A DNA stretch of 64,000 nucleotides, taken from Rugalucina vietnamica. Lineage: Eukaryota; Mollusca; Bivalvia; Lucinida; Lucinidae. The position numbers were made by a program, and so were the translations under genes. Positions 9,819 to 21,360 of the stretch are shown here, in pieces. Where the stretch lies: assembly GCA_964017185.1 (NCBI GenBank), contig OZ024876.1:27000278-27064277 (forward strand), written 5' to 3'. Every line of letters begins with the position of its first letter. Position 1 is the first letter of the stretch. The notes under the pieces were generated by a model. It had not been told where the DNA came from. It ran no database searches and worked only from the letters and a program-made list of their open reading frames with translations.

Positions 9819-11766
9819 TAGCTCACCTGAGCCGAAGGCTCACAGGTGAGTTTATAGTATACCCATGCTCCGGCGTCCGTCCGTCGTCGTCCGTCCGTCG
9901 TCCGTCGTCCACAATTTCAAAGATCTTCTCCTCTGAAACCGGTTGGCCAATCAAAGCCAAACTTTATGTTGAGCATCCTTAGAAAGAGGGAACGAAAGTT
10001 TATATAAATGGTCCAGGTCACATGACCAAGATGGCCGCAGTGGTTATTTATAGCAAAAACATTTATAAATCTTCTGCTCCAGAACCAGTGGGCCGATTTC
10101 CACGAAACTTAGTGTGTAGCATTGGGGACGCAGGCCCATCAGAGTTTATATAAATCATGTCCCTAGGATGACCTTGACTTATTTTACGGCAAGGTCAACT
10201 TAGGTCACCAATGCATTTGAATGGGCAAAAATGGTAAAATGCTATTTAATGGGTAAAACTTACTGGGAATAGGCAAATGGACAAAAGATTAATGTTAATG
10301 GAAAATTTTAGCCCCTGGGGGTTGTCTGCCCCTGCCTCGGGGTTATATACATGTATATTTCCATAATAATGAAACATCTTCTTCCCTGAAACCGCTTGGC
10401 CAATCAAAGCCAAACTTCGTATGGAGCATCCTTGGGAAGGGGGAAAGAAAGTTTATATAAATGGTCAAGGTCACATGACCAAGATGGCTGACGTGGCTAT
10501 AAATAGAACAACACCTTTGAAAATCTTCTGTTCCAGAACCAGAAGGCCAATGATTTTGAAACTTGGCGTGAAGCAACTGTGACTAGAGTTCTACAAAATG
10601 TATATAAATCATGACCCTGGGATGACCTTGACCTATTTTACGGCAAGGTCAACGTAGGTCGCTCATGCATTTGAATGGGGAAAAGTGTTTAAATGTCATT
10701 TGTAGGGATAAACTTACAGGAAATGGGCAGATGGACTTAAGAATGCTGATTCTATAAAACGTTTGTCCCGAGGGGTCTGTCTGCACCCACCCCGGGGCAA
10801 AATACATGTATATTACAGTGATATTCAAAGATCTTCTTCTCTGAAACTGCTTGGCCAATCAAAGCCAAACTTTATGAGGAGTATTGTTAGGAAGTGGGAA
10901 TGAAAGTGTATATAAATGGTCAAGGTCACATGACCAAGCTGGCCGCCATGGCTATAAATAGCAAAAACCTTCAAAACTCTTCTTCTCCAGAACCAGAAAG
11001 CCTATGATTTTTAATCATGACATGAAACATCATGCAATTGAGCTCAACAAAATTTGTATGAATCATGGATGACCTTGACCTATTTTAAGGCAAGGTCAAC
11101 ATAGGTTGCCAATGCATTTGAATGGGGAAAATTGTTAAAATATGATTTGATGGGCAAAACTTGCAGGAAATGGTCAAATAGACAGAATATTTATGTTTAT
11201 GAAAAAAATTTAGTCCCTAGGGGGTTGTCTGCCCCTGCCCCAGGGCTATATACATGTACATGACCACAATATACAAACATCATCTGCTCTGAAACCGCTT
11301 GGCTAACCAAGCCAAACTTTATGTGGATGATAGTTAGGAAGGGGCAATGGAAATTTATATAAATGGTTAAGGTGACATGACCAAGATGGCCGCCATGGCT
11401 ATAAATAGCAAAAACCTTTAAAAATATTCTTCTCCAGAACCAGAAGGCCTATGATTTTGAAATATGACATGAAGCATCAGGCAATCACGCTCTATAAAGT
11501 ATGTATAAATCATGACCCTGGGATGACCTTGACTTATTTTACGGCAATATCAACCATGCATTTGAATTGGGAAATTTGAACGTTATTTTAAGGGCAAAAC
11601 TTGTAGAAAATTGGCAAATGGACAGAATATTGATTATTCTGAAAAAAGAAAATGGCTCAAGGGCTTTATCTGCCCCTGCATCGGGGTTAGATACTATAAT
11701 ATTCAAACATAATTTTTGGTATATACAGCAGACCTCAGGTGAACGTTTTCAGGACCATTGGTCCTC
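9819..11766 (+). mobile_element. Helentron/pearl-like non-autonomous element, copy 1
   Basis: It begins with a hairpin, GCTCACCTGAGCCGAAGGCT then CACAGGTGAG (9821-9850), followed by a CCGTCCGTCGTCGTC-rich stretch. Four internal units start at about 9919, 10370, 10828 and 11275 (spacing ~450 bp). Each carries TCTGAAACCGCTTGGCCAAT, CACATGACCAAGATGGCCG, CCAGAACCAGAAGGCC, GGATGACCTTGAC-TATTTTA and TGCATTTGAATGGG. The last unit ends at CTCAGGTGAACG and the hairpin GGACCATTGGTCC (11752-11764). Such ends and internal tandem units resemble the pearl/Helentron-associated elements of bivalves. That assignment is from memory of the family; no Rep-helicase is encoded here, so it would be non-autonomous. 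Confidence 0.7.
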
Positions 11767-11769
11767 TGA

Positions 11770-13160
11770 TTTAATAATACAGATATAAGTAAGATATTTT
11801 ACACAATAGTTGTTCTATTATATTTAATCTTTAATCTGACACTCCTTTTGCTAGGCGGTTCTTAAAAAGGAAGTGACGTCATCACAAATCTGTGATGTCA
11901 CTCTCTGCTGTCTGCTGCATTTAGCAATCCTGGAAATAGAAAGCAGTTAGCAAAATGCAATTTTGAAGCGTTCTCGAGCGTTAATTCTCTCTTAAAATGG
12001 ATAAAATGTGGATGAAGGTACCATAATTATCTGAAGAGTAAGGGCGCTTGTTCCAAAACGGACAGCGTTTGCTGAAAATGCAAAATTTATTCCAAAATGG
12101 AAAATGCATGACCATCAAAAATCAAAAGTGTCAAGTTAAATTTCCCATAAGAATGTACCCGCTATAATGCCTGTTTTCTCTTTACTTTATTTTTAAAGCT
12201 AAATAAATCAAACTTTAACAGCAGAAGTATGCTTCAAAACAATGCCTTCAGATATATACGAATTGTTTTGATCTACTACATCTACATCCGAAATGACCGA
12301 CATTATTGTAAATGGCTGCTTTCTGAGTCATTGGAAATTTTACATGACGCTTTTGATGGTCGCCCACTTTCTACTTTGGAAAATAATTTTCATTGAAATT
12401 TAGCACAAGTAGCTCTCACAATTTTATGATTATTGTGGCAACTTTCTTAACGTTATACCACTTTTAAGAGAGAATGAAGGCTTGAGAACGCCTTCAAATT
12501 GTACTTTGCTAACTGTTTTGCATTTCTAACCGCTGACCGCTTCAGTGAGAAACCTAAGATAGCCGATGAGAAACCCGGGTTTACCGATGACAAACCACGG
12601 ATAGTGATTTACTATCCTAGGTTACTCGCATAAACCTAGGATTCCTTATCACAAACCTAAGTTTCTCGACATATTGTGCATATGGCGTGCGGTAAACCAC
12701 GGTTTGTGACAGAAACCACGGATACTAAAATTGAAACCTATGATAGTAAATTACAAGACTAGGTTTTCAGAGGAAACCTATGATTCTCGACTTATTGTGC
12801 ATTTGGCGCATTAAACGATCCAGAAACTATGAATTTAAAATTATATCCCGGGTTTCTGACCGCTTCAGTGAGAAACCTAGGATAGCCGATGAGAAACCCA
12901 TGTTTACCGATGAGAAACCACGGATAATGATTCACTATCCTAGGTTTGTCGCATGATCCTAGGATTCCCGATCATAAACCTAAGTTTCTCGACTTATTGT
13001 GCAAACGGCTTGCCATAGACAACAGAAAGTGATATCACATATTTGCTATGACGTCACTTCCTGTTGAAGAACCGTATATCAAAACGGATGTCAGATAAAC
13101 AATCAAATATGATAAAATTACTGTTGTGTAAAGTATCGTACTTACATATGTATTATTTAA
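11770..13160. mobile_element. Long-arm foldback DNA element with a nested block in its right arm
   Basis: The outer arms 11770-11945 and 13015-13160 are inverted copies sharing TTAATAATAC-type ends, GTAAG then TATTTTACACAA, AGGAAGTGACGTCAT and TGTGATGTCACT. The same pairing continues inward: 11940-12155 pairs with 12340-12528, sharing AGTTAGCAAA, TTCTCTCTTAAAA and GACCATCAAAA. The 12530-13015 stretch has no partner in the left arm and is therefore an insertion or replacement in the right arm. The left end abuts the 3' hairpin of the Helentron-like element. No transposase frame is present. Confidence 0.75.
12530..13015. repeat. AAACCTAGGAT-motif block, two ~323-bp offset copies
   Basis: The block is packed with variants of a ~21-bp motif such as GAGAAACCTAGGATAGCCGA, GAGAAACCCATGTTTACCGA and GAGAAACCACGGATAATGAT, in both orientations because the AAACCTAGGTTT core is self-complementary. 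A longer register starts CTGACCGCTTCAGTGAGAAA at 12533 and again at 12856. A third partial copy lies at 27065-27290, inside a different element. No coding frame fits it. Confidence 0.7.
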
Positions 13161-14985
13161 AAAAAAATGCACTGTTTAGTAGTGGTTGCCTTTTTGGGAC
13201 ACCCTGTATAGTTTGACGAGATTAGCTAAAGCACAAATTAATGAGGATTGGCTACCTGTACCCTCAGGATCTGTGTCAGTTTTGACCTCTCAAAATCTCC
13301 ACATTCGCATCAATGCCCCTTCTACCTAACCAGAAGGGTTGAATTCCATGAAATATTTATTGTTCTGAATAGAAATTCTTCGTTATGATAGGCTGTGGGC
13401 ATAAAGGTCGATATTAACTTCCTTAGCTGCATCTAAAATATACATGGATTATGGGTATTTGTCGTAATTCGTCGAAATTGTGACATTTTTGTCAGATGCC
13501 GTTGCTAGGCCACAGAGAATAGTCCCTGCTGACTTTTGCGTTTCGATTTCCCTATCATTTTCAAACATAAGACACATATAACACAACGAATATGGTTTGT
13601 GTGCATATAAATGTCGATTTAATAAATTGGAGCACAAAGTATTTCCATGTAGCCTAAACCAAAATGACAATTTCAGTCAATTTCGCATCCATGTTGACTT
13701 CGGCTCGACAAATCAAATAATCTTTAAATCTAAGCTCCTCATCCAAACTTTATTTACTTCTTGGATCACCCACGTAATATACACAAATATCATTGCAGTC
13801 TGATGATGAAGCCGTATGATATTCATGTAGGAGATAGACACAAATACGAAACGATAAAGCAAAAAAAAAAAAAAAATGATAAACATGATAAATATAGAGA
13901 GAAAATCAATAATGTAATATAGCATCAAGTATTTACAATAAATTGGCTAGGCGAATTTGTCCCTCACCTGTCATAAGAATCAGATATTACATAACTGTTT
14001 CTGTCAGCCAGTACATGTATACTGAGATTTTCATTCATCTTATTGGATTTAATGGACTCGTGTATGAAACATTGTGTGTGATAGTTTATGTTGTCAGTAT
14101 TGTACATGAACATTTATGCGAACCACATGAAACCAGAATGGATATCTTGCCCGACATAAGACCAGCAATTGTGCATTTATGTATGTATTGCACTACATGT
14201 ACCGAGAGATATGGCACAGAGATCATCTGAACAGCATCATAACAAATTGGTTATGCATATAACAAAAATAAAAGAACTGCGCCCATGGTTTTGCCGTAGG
14301 ATACTTTCACTTTCTAAATGCCTTGAAGACGGGGGCCCCGATTGATGCTCAGTTTGTTTCGTACCTAAGTTTGCCATCCATAACGGGTATTCTCATTAAA
14401 AGGCTTTAAGGTTATTTTCTAGTGAAAAAGATCCGTTTTTGCTAGAATATTTTGATACATTATAACAACTAATTTTGAATCTATCCATCTGTCAGACGTT
14501 TGCTCATTAGTGTATCTGGTCAGGTTTTTTCTTGTATGTTATCAAAAATGAATGTATGTTTCAAATATCTTATTTAGCGTCTGGAAACACAGTGCTGTAA
14601 CTATTCCTTTTCGTATTCTCTTGCATTCTCTAAACAGTGTATCTGTTTCATTAGCACGTCTTTTATATTCTTATGGTAGGACTAATATTATTTCACCAGT
14701 ATAAACTTTCGGTACAGAAATGAAACACCCGAGGAATGGCATATATCTCAAACGAATCGGTTTGACAACGCTTCTGAAAGATTCATTTCGTCTTTTATTC
14801 AGTTGCACAGATGTAAAAATAGAAGTTCGAGACATTAACTTATGTTCAAAGTAAGAATCCCAACAAAAGATCACCTGGCGGGAGAGAAAGGATTATGCAA
14901 TACATTCAAATACCAAATGACCAATTGTCCTTTTAACGCTCACATGAGATCTGAGATATATACAAATAACATTGTTTGACTATAA
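13161..14985. other. Unassigned DNA with homopolymer tract
   Basis: No gene recognised. A 16-A run lies at 13861-13876. The string TTTTTGGGACACCCTGTATA at 13190-13209 resembles the end of an invertebrate TIR transposon read outward, but no opposite end was found. Short frames around 13450-14230 have no recognisable motif. Confidence 0.5.
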
Positions 14986-14989
14986 TGGT

Positions 14990-16395
14990 AATATACAAAT
15001 AAATAGCCCCAGGGCAGGGTCAGAATAACCTATGGGTCAATTTCGTCTTCAAAATCATAAATATTCTGTCAATTTGCCCATTTCTTGTAGTTTGTCTCTT
15101 CAATGACATTTAAAAGCCTTTTGCATATGTGACATGTTGAGCTTGCAATAAAAATGTCAAGATCATTACGGATCTATGATTTATAAACACATAGTAGTAC
15201 TTCATTCCCATTTCTACATGTTAGGTTTCACTGCAATAGATTCAGCAGTTTCGGAAAAATACTTGAGGGGTTTTACCATATATTGGCATGGCATACATCT
15301 TGGTCATGTGACCTATTAATAATTGGATAATTTATATTTACACATAAGTTCCTCCTTCATATAGATGTTTTCTATAAAATTTGACTTTGATTGGCCAAGG
15401 GGTTTTGGAGACAATGATCTTTGAATATTGTATTTATACACATGCACATTGTCCTAGGGTGGGGTCGACTTACCTCTGGGTTTCAATGTTTGTCAGAATC
15501 TTAAATCTTCAGTCCATTTGGCCATTTCCCGCAAGTTTTGTCCTTCAAATGATAATATAACGGTTTTCCCCATTCGAATGCATGGGCGAAATATGTTGAC
15601 CTTGCCGTACAGGTCAAGGTCATTCCGGGTCATGTTTAATAAAAGCTTTGCAGAACTCCATTCCCTGATCCTTCATGACAAGTTTCAAAATCAAAGGCGT
15701 TCTTGTTCTGCAAAGAAGATACTTTTAAGGTTTGTGCTGTTTATATTCTTGACGGTCACCTTTGTCATTTGATCTTGACCATTTATACAAACTTTCATCC
15801 CTACTTTCTAACGATGCTCCACATAAAGTTTGGTTTTGATCGGCTGTTTGGTTTCAGAGAAGATGTTTGAATATCGTGGTTATATATACATGCATATAGC
15901 CACGGGACAGCGGCAGACAACCCTCTTGGGACAAAATGTATTCATAAACATATTTTGTTGTCCATTTGTATACTCCCAGCAACTTCCCCCCACCACCATT
16001 CAATTATATTTTACTAATTTTCCCCATTCAAATGCACTGACAATCTAAGTTGACCTTTCTGTAATAGAGGTCAAGGTCATCCCAGGGTCAAGATTTATAC
16101 AAATTTTGTAGAGCTCCATTGCCTGATGCTTTATGCAAAGTTTCAAAATCGTAGGCCTTCTGATTCTTGAGATGAGTTAAAAGATTTTTGCTATTTATAG
16201 CCCATTGCAGCCACCTTTGTCATGTTACCTGCACCATTTATATAACCTCCGTCCCCCTCCCTGAGTATTCTCCGCATGACGTTTGGCTTTGATGGGCCTA
16301 GAAGGTTCAAAGAAAAAGATCTTTGAAATTGTTGACGGGCGACAACAAACGAGGGAAGGACGCCGCGTGCCTGCCTATCCTTCGGCTCAGTTGGG
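14990..16395 (-). mobile_element. Helentron/pearl-like element, inverted and degraded copy
   Basis: On the minus strand it shows the same internal units as 9819-11766. On the plus strand the reverse complements of CAATCAAAG-CAAA are visible at about 15380, 15835 and 16280 (spacing ~450 bp), with CAAGGTCAT and AAAATC-TAGGCCTTCTG between. It terminates at CCTTCGGCTCAGTTGGGCC (16379-16397), a decayed form of the 5' hairpin. The 3' hairpin was not found, so the copy is incomplete. Confidence 0.65.
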
Positions 16396-16442
16396 CCTAC
16401 TTGTATATACTTTTTTATAATTGGACGCATGTAAAGCAAGAT

Positions 16443-16690
16443 GAGCGGCCCCCGTGGCCGAGCGGTTAAGAGCGCTGTTTGTAAATCACTCGATCATCTC
16501 ACCGCTGTGTCTGGTGTGGGTTCGAGCCCCGCTCTAGCCACATGTGAGACAAGTCAAGTTCTGCTTGCGGGTGTGCCAGGTGGTTTTCTCGTGGTCCTCC
16601 CGTTTTCGCCCACCTTCTGATTGGCCAGTCTCATATGAGCTGAAATAATCTTGAAAGGAACGTAAAACTGAATAAAAAAAGCAAAATGGC
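16443..16690 (+). mobile_element. tRNA-derived SINE, plus strand
   Basis: The head resembles a class II tRNA with a pol III A box TGGCCGAGCGG (16455-16465) and B box GGTTCGAGCCC (16519-16529). A body follows with TGTGAGACAAGTCAAGTTCT, TTGCGGGTGTGCCAGG and GGCCAGTCTCATATGAGCTG. The tail CTTGAAAGGAACGTAAA then CTGAATAAAAAAAG is of a type common in mollusc SINEs. Acceptor-stem pairing is poor, so this is not a functional tRNA gene. Both promoter boxes look intact. Confidence 0.85.
16455..16529 (+). promoter_or_regulatory. Internal pol III promoter (A and B boxes) of SINE
   Basis: A box TGGCCGAGCGG at 16455-16465 and B box GGTTCGAGCCC at 16519-16529, 64 bp apart start to start. Both match the tRNA consensus closely. 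Confidence 0.75.
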
Positions 16691-16699
16691 TTACTCTTT

Positions 16700-17630
16700 C
16701 TCAGCGAGGTAGCCATCCTGCAAACATCAACCTAAACCCACGGTGATATACACAACAGACAGGCAGACAGAGTAAACAGACAACATAAAGATAAATCGAA
16801 ACAAATCTATCCTTGAAAGATTTGGAGGGCAAAAATGAATATTGCGGGACCACAATTCTCGCATTTACTCTAATATCTTAAAGCAAGATTCTGTTTGCTT
16901 TTAATGGATGCCAGTGTGAACTGTGTTACCGGTGATATCCGAAAAGCCGGTTTGTATATAGCGCAGTACAAATGTGCAGTATGCACAGAATTGCTACCGT
17001 ATTAAGATATAATTATAATTCACTCCTGTTTGGTTGTTACATGTATTAATTCGTATTGGTACGATCATCTTTTTTGCCAGGCGCTTGCCGCTTTAAATAC
17101 ATGTGTAGATCCTCAATTAACCTGCCTCCGAAAGTCTTGCCAAGGAAGAGTATGACTAAGATAGCGGACAGTCTCGACATGACCTTAGCTGTGTATCGTG
17201 TGCGTAAAGCACTAACTCAAACACACAAACATACATATTGCCTTCTTATACTGTACGATACGTACTGTGGTAACAATATGGTCACCATTCATGTCAACTC
17301 CAAACACATACCTGCTAAGCCTTGACATCGATTCAGAATCGAGGCACAAAGTATTAAGTCAATAACACAGAATATTGATATTAAGTCCCCAATAAGCATC
17401 CTGTCCTGAGTGACTAGTCTCTTTGATTGACCAGTCTTTGATTAGCCGTTTTGCTGTAATCTGTAAATGTATTGATATTATAGGTTTCCGCTAACCTAAC
17501 TAAGACAGACACAACGATTCCTATTATACCGTATTCGCTTCTTTCGCGGGACGCTATTACGTATAACATGCTTGGCAAGAAATTGAGTTTTATACTACTA
17601 AATTGTAACTACATTTTCGGATGACAAATT
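16700..17630. other. Unassigned DNA between two inverted SINEs
   Basis: No gene recognised. The 89-codon frame at 17056-17325 has no detectable motif and no supporting signal. Confidence 0.5.
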
Positions 17631-17631
17631 A

Positions 17632-17877
17632 TTTTTATTCAGTTTACGTCCCTTTCAAAACAGTATCAGCTTATATGAGACGGACCTATCAGTAAGTTGG
17701 GTTATAACTGGAGAACACCAAGGAAAATCACCTGGCACACCCGCAAGCAGAACTTGGCTTGTCTCACATGTGCCCTGTGTGGGGCTCTGTTCTACGCCAG
17801 ACGCAGCGGTAAGATGATCGAATAGTTAGGCGCGGTAATGAAATCAGCACTCCTAACTACTCGGCCACGGGGACCGC
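17632..17877 (-). mobile_element. tRNA-derived SINE, minus strand, older copy
   Basis: The reverse complement aligns end to end with the SINE at 16443-16690. It has GGTCCCCGTGGCCGAGTAG at the head, CGATCATCTTACCGCTGCGT, ACATGTGAGACAAGCCAAGT, TTGCGGGTGTGCCAGGTGA and the tail TTTTGAAAGGGACGTAAACT. The A box is TGGCCGAGTAG (17858-17868). The B-box position reads GTAGAACAGAGCCC and is degenerate. With the first SINE it forms an inverted pair about 0.94 kb apart. Confidence 0.8.
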
Positions 17878-17879
17878 AA

Positions 17880-18715
17880 ATATATGAATCATTTTACGTC
17901 ATGTAAATGTTAGATGACGCTGCTTACCTCAAGACATCACTGAAATGGCAATCATGCATGTGCACATGTTGTTTGATTACCGATTAGACTGAATTGCTTT
18001 GTTTGCGCAACTATGCGTTGTTGGAATTAATAAATATACGTGTACACCGGCTCTAAAATTAAAGGTTGAGTTTTAGTAGCTACCTAATTGTCAAATTATT
18101 TTCCTACCTTGGGTTTTGGAGTGGGGATGTCTTTCTGATTGTTCCTTTTCTTGGTCATTGCCTAATTGTACATTTTGTATACTGAACAAAATAAAATATA
18201 TTTTTTTAAACACAAAATATGTCTAGTTAGGCACGTCAATATCTTTTTAAAGGTATATACCATTGTCTACTCGCACGCGTAAACAGTCTAATGTCTAGTT
18301 AAGCCACTGTTTTGAACAATCAGAATGACTTAGGCAGTCACATTCTATCCAGACCACAATGGTAGGAAATGAAGGGACATTATTGTGACGCTCTATTGTC
18401 AGGTATAAAAGCATTACCGTGTCCGGTTTTCACGTTCAGAAATTCCAGTTAATCACTGTTTATTGTCAATAATATCAATTAAACATAATTTCATATGTAA
18501 TATGCAATTGTTGAAACAAACCAAAGTTTGTATGTCAGCTAGCGGAAAAAAAGATTATTTATTTACAAGGTGATGGCCACATTTTTCGCAACTTTCAGTC
18601 ATAACCATTGATTCGAGTCAGAATTTTATTTTCGTTCAGTCACATGAACCACGGTGAAATGGGTGTACTGTCAGATTCTTTGACATTCTAGTTTATATAT
18701 GCGAAGCGTAAACCA

Positions 18716-18748
<33 letters not shown>

Positions 18749-19066
18749 TTATAGCTAATACGTGTATGTGTCAGGCCGTTCGTCGCTATTTGTCAAAGTG
18801 ACACAATGTTTATTATAGACAACGCAGACTTATAAAACACAAGTTGTTTAAGACTTGCACAACTAGAATAAATGTAAGCTACTTGTTCACGCAAGATATG
18901 TTTTATCTGCTTTGTCAACACAACGTTATTCATAGATTTTGGATAAACTGCTGACTAATTTCCCTAGAGGCAATATTCGCTTCTTCCTTTGATAATATCC
19001 TGACCGATAATTGTTTCTTATACCAGAGGATGCGATTTTATCGTATGCCCTTTTCGCATCTTAAAT
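17880..19066. other. Unassigned DNA with a 30-T tract
   Basis: No gene recognised. A run of 30 T lies at 18718-18747, possibly the reversed tail of an unrecognised retroposon. No frame over 60 codons with a recognisable motif. Confidence 0.5.
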
Positions 19067-19346
19067 CATTACGAAAACTTGTCCATGCAATCAATATACA
19101 TAGATTTTTTTAGCGTTAAAAATTGAAAATTTTCCTCTGAAATTTTTTGATATTTTTCTTATTTTTGCTCAAAACATAGATTGTGGGTACTCGTTAAAAC
19201 CGCCTCGGCGAGGCGGTTCTATCGAGTACCAACAATCTATGTTTTGGAGCAAAAATAAGAAAAAATAGGTATACCCCTACATACCCCAGTTTTACTATAT
19301 AAAAGTGGGGTTCAAGGGGACATTACACGGACATGTTTTCCCGATG
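19067..19346 (+). mobile_element. 280-bp palindromic MITE (MITE-280), complete copy
   Basis: The ends are short inverted repeats: CATTACGAAAACTTGTCC at the left, and ACATGTTTTCCCGATG at the right. The centre is a ~110-bp near-perfect hairpin (19152-19264). Its arms contain TTCTTATTTTTGCTCAAAAC and ATAGATTGTGGGTACTCG, and its apex is the 20-bp palindrome ACCGCCTCGGCGAGGCGGTT (19199-19218). The right side carries TATAAAAGTGGGGTTCAAGG. The copy at 62745-63024 has the same 280-bp length, which supports these ends. No protein is encoded. Confidence 0.8.
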
Positions 19347-19379
19347 CTAGTATTCATGGAATTTCAAGTTTAGCTGTTT

Positions 19380-19613
19380 ACATTACAAAAACACTTTCAT
19401 GCAATATACATTGATTTTAGAGCTCAGCCTGTAAAAACCAATAAATAAATTTTCAAATGAAACATTTTGATATATATCTTGTTGTTACTTAAAAAGTACC
19501 CACAATCTGTCTCTTTGATCACAAATAAGAAATGCACCCCTGAACACCACAGTTTTACTATATAGAAGTGGGATGTAAGGATGTATATAATTCAAGGTCA
19601 GGTTATCCTGATG
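19380..19613 (+). mobile_element. MITE-280, diverged copy lacking the central palindrome
   Basis: It starts CATTACAAAAACACTTTC and ends GGTTATCCTGATG. It retains AGTACCCACAATCTG, ACAAATAAGAAATG and TTTTACTATATAGAAGTGGG, but the GC palindrome is gone. Confidence 0.65.
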
Positions 19614-19725
19614 TTTTGCTGATCGCTGCGTTTCGAAAATATTTTTATGTAGACAAAATGCATCAGCAATTCGCCATGTTTGTTACATCCTTCGCCAGAT
19701 AGGTGGGGATGGGGAGTGTTGAGCA

Positions 19726-19983
19726 CATTACGAAAACATGCCCATGTAATATAATTTTTTTCCTAAGTTGAAAAAACAAAACAAAAAATTTTCATTAGAA
19801 AATTTTGGATATTTTTCTTATTTTTGCACAAAACATAGATTGTTGGTACACGTTAGAACCACACTTAATCTATGGTTAGAAGCAAAAATAAGAAATAAAG
19901 GTATACCCCTGCAATCCCCAGTTTTTCCATATAAAAGTGGGGTTCAAGGGGGTATACATTTCATGGACATGTTTTTCTGATGA
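19726..19983 (+). mobile_element. MITE-280, copy with deleted core
   Basis: It starts CATTACGAAAACATGCCC and ends GACATGTTTTTCTGATG. Both stem arms remain (TTCTTATTTTTGCACAAAAC and GCAAAAATAAGAAATAAAGG), but the central palindrome has collapsed to GTTAGAACCAC. It is the third copy in a 0.9-kb head-to-tail cluster. Confidence 0.75.
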
Positions 19984-20094
19984 TGTGCATTGGAAAATAT
20001 TACACACAAAACCACAGGAACTGAAATATTAGACATTTTGATGCCCAATTCCTGCACGAGTATACGGACGGATAACTGACAATGAATTATATAA

Positions 20095-21125
20095 AGTATC
20101 TTTAAGGCCCTAAAATGTCTCCCCGTACATCATCCATAGTGCATTTGAAATTGGCATTGACTGACGATTCGTGTCTTTGCTCCTTGTTTATGCTCTAGTG
20201 GTGATATTTTCCATTTGGTCATTTGGGATCAGCGAGGATATGCTGAGAAATCAGACAATATTGTCGGTTTAGATACCTTTTTCCAAGCAACATTTAATAT
20301 ATTTGGCCGTATTTGGATAATACTGGTCGTTGTATCGAGGTGCAAAATTACAGTAATTATAACTGGATCCATGTTGTCAAATCTGAGGGTCTCTGACGAG
20401 GCTTAAGTAGCCGAAACCATGGTATTGCCGATCCTCTTTCTCATTAATAAGGTCAATGTTTTAAAGGACCTTTCTTTTAATTCTAAGTTGGTTATACTGC
20501 AGCTGGTGTTGTGCCGTGTGGCCCCCTGATCTGAACGAGGATATTCTGAGAAATCAGAAATTATTATCGGTTTAGATACATTTTCTGCCCAATATTTAAT
20601 ATATTTGGTCGCATATGGATAATACTAGTCGTTGTAGCGACTACCCTGTTGGAAGGTGGAAAATTACAATATTTCTAATTGGCCAATGTTGCCAAATCCG
20701 AGGGTCACTGACGAGGCTTAAGTTGCCGAAACCATGGTAAGGTTCTTCCACTTTCTCATTTATCATGTTCACTGCTCTTAAATGATCTCAGTTTTGTTTT
20801 TTTTTACTATTTCTGCAGCTAGCATTGTGCCGTGTTTGCGGCCCCAGAAAGTCCCCCCGTACATCATCCGTAGTGCAGATTATATATTCCATTTGGTCCT
20901 TTGAGATCGGCGAAGATATTCTGAGTTATAAGAAATTATTATCGCTTTAAATACATTTTTAACCGTCATTTAATTTGGATAATATAGTCGTTGTATTGAC
21001 TTCCTTGCTGAAAGGTGCAAAATTACCAGTAATTCCAATTGGCTAAATGTTGTCAAATCTGAGGGTCAGTAGCTTAAACAATGTTATGGTCCATCCACTT
21101 TTTTATACATGCATGTTCATTGCTC
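20095..21125 (+). repeat. R370 repeat, three tandem units
   Basis: Units start near 20095 (5' incomplete), 20448 and 20756. Landmarks repeat in order: CTGCAGCTGGTGTTGTGCCG (20497) and CTGCAGCTAGCATTGTGCCG (20813), CCCCGTACATCATCC, GAGATCGGCGAAGATATTCT, ATTATTATCGGTTTAGATAC, GAGGCTTAAGTAGCCGAAAC and TTTCTCATTAATAAGGTC. The same family is split by the LINE at 2768-6976. Confidence 0.75.
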
Positions 21126-21360
21126 TTAAAGGAACTCAGTTGTTTTTTTATGTATAAAAGGAAAAGTAAAGTGAAATGGGAGAACTATGTAACATGTACT
21201 AATTTATACATACCACGTAGAAACGAAACGGACACAAACTAATTTGGCCGTTTTGAAACCTACTTCCGTTCGATAGCATCTGCGGTCAGCATTATGCACC
21301 AATGTACATGTATGTACATGTACTAACTATCGTCCAAAATACAATGTACTCGTATATATT

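Noticed and set aside
13185..13215. Tc1/mariner-type transposon end (GGGACACCCTGTA)
   Set aside because: Only one end was seen; no matching inverted end or transposase found nearby.
16446..16545. Functional tRNA-Leu/Ser gene
   Set aside because: A and B boxes are good, but the acceptor stem does not pair and a SINE body with tail follows; a second copy lies at 17632-17877.
17056..17325. 89-codon plus-strand gene
   Set aside because: No motif, no conserved feature, and it sits between SINEs in non-coding DNA.
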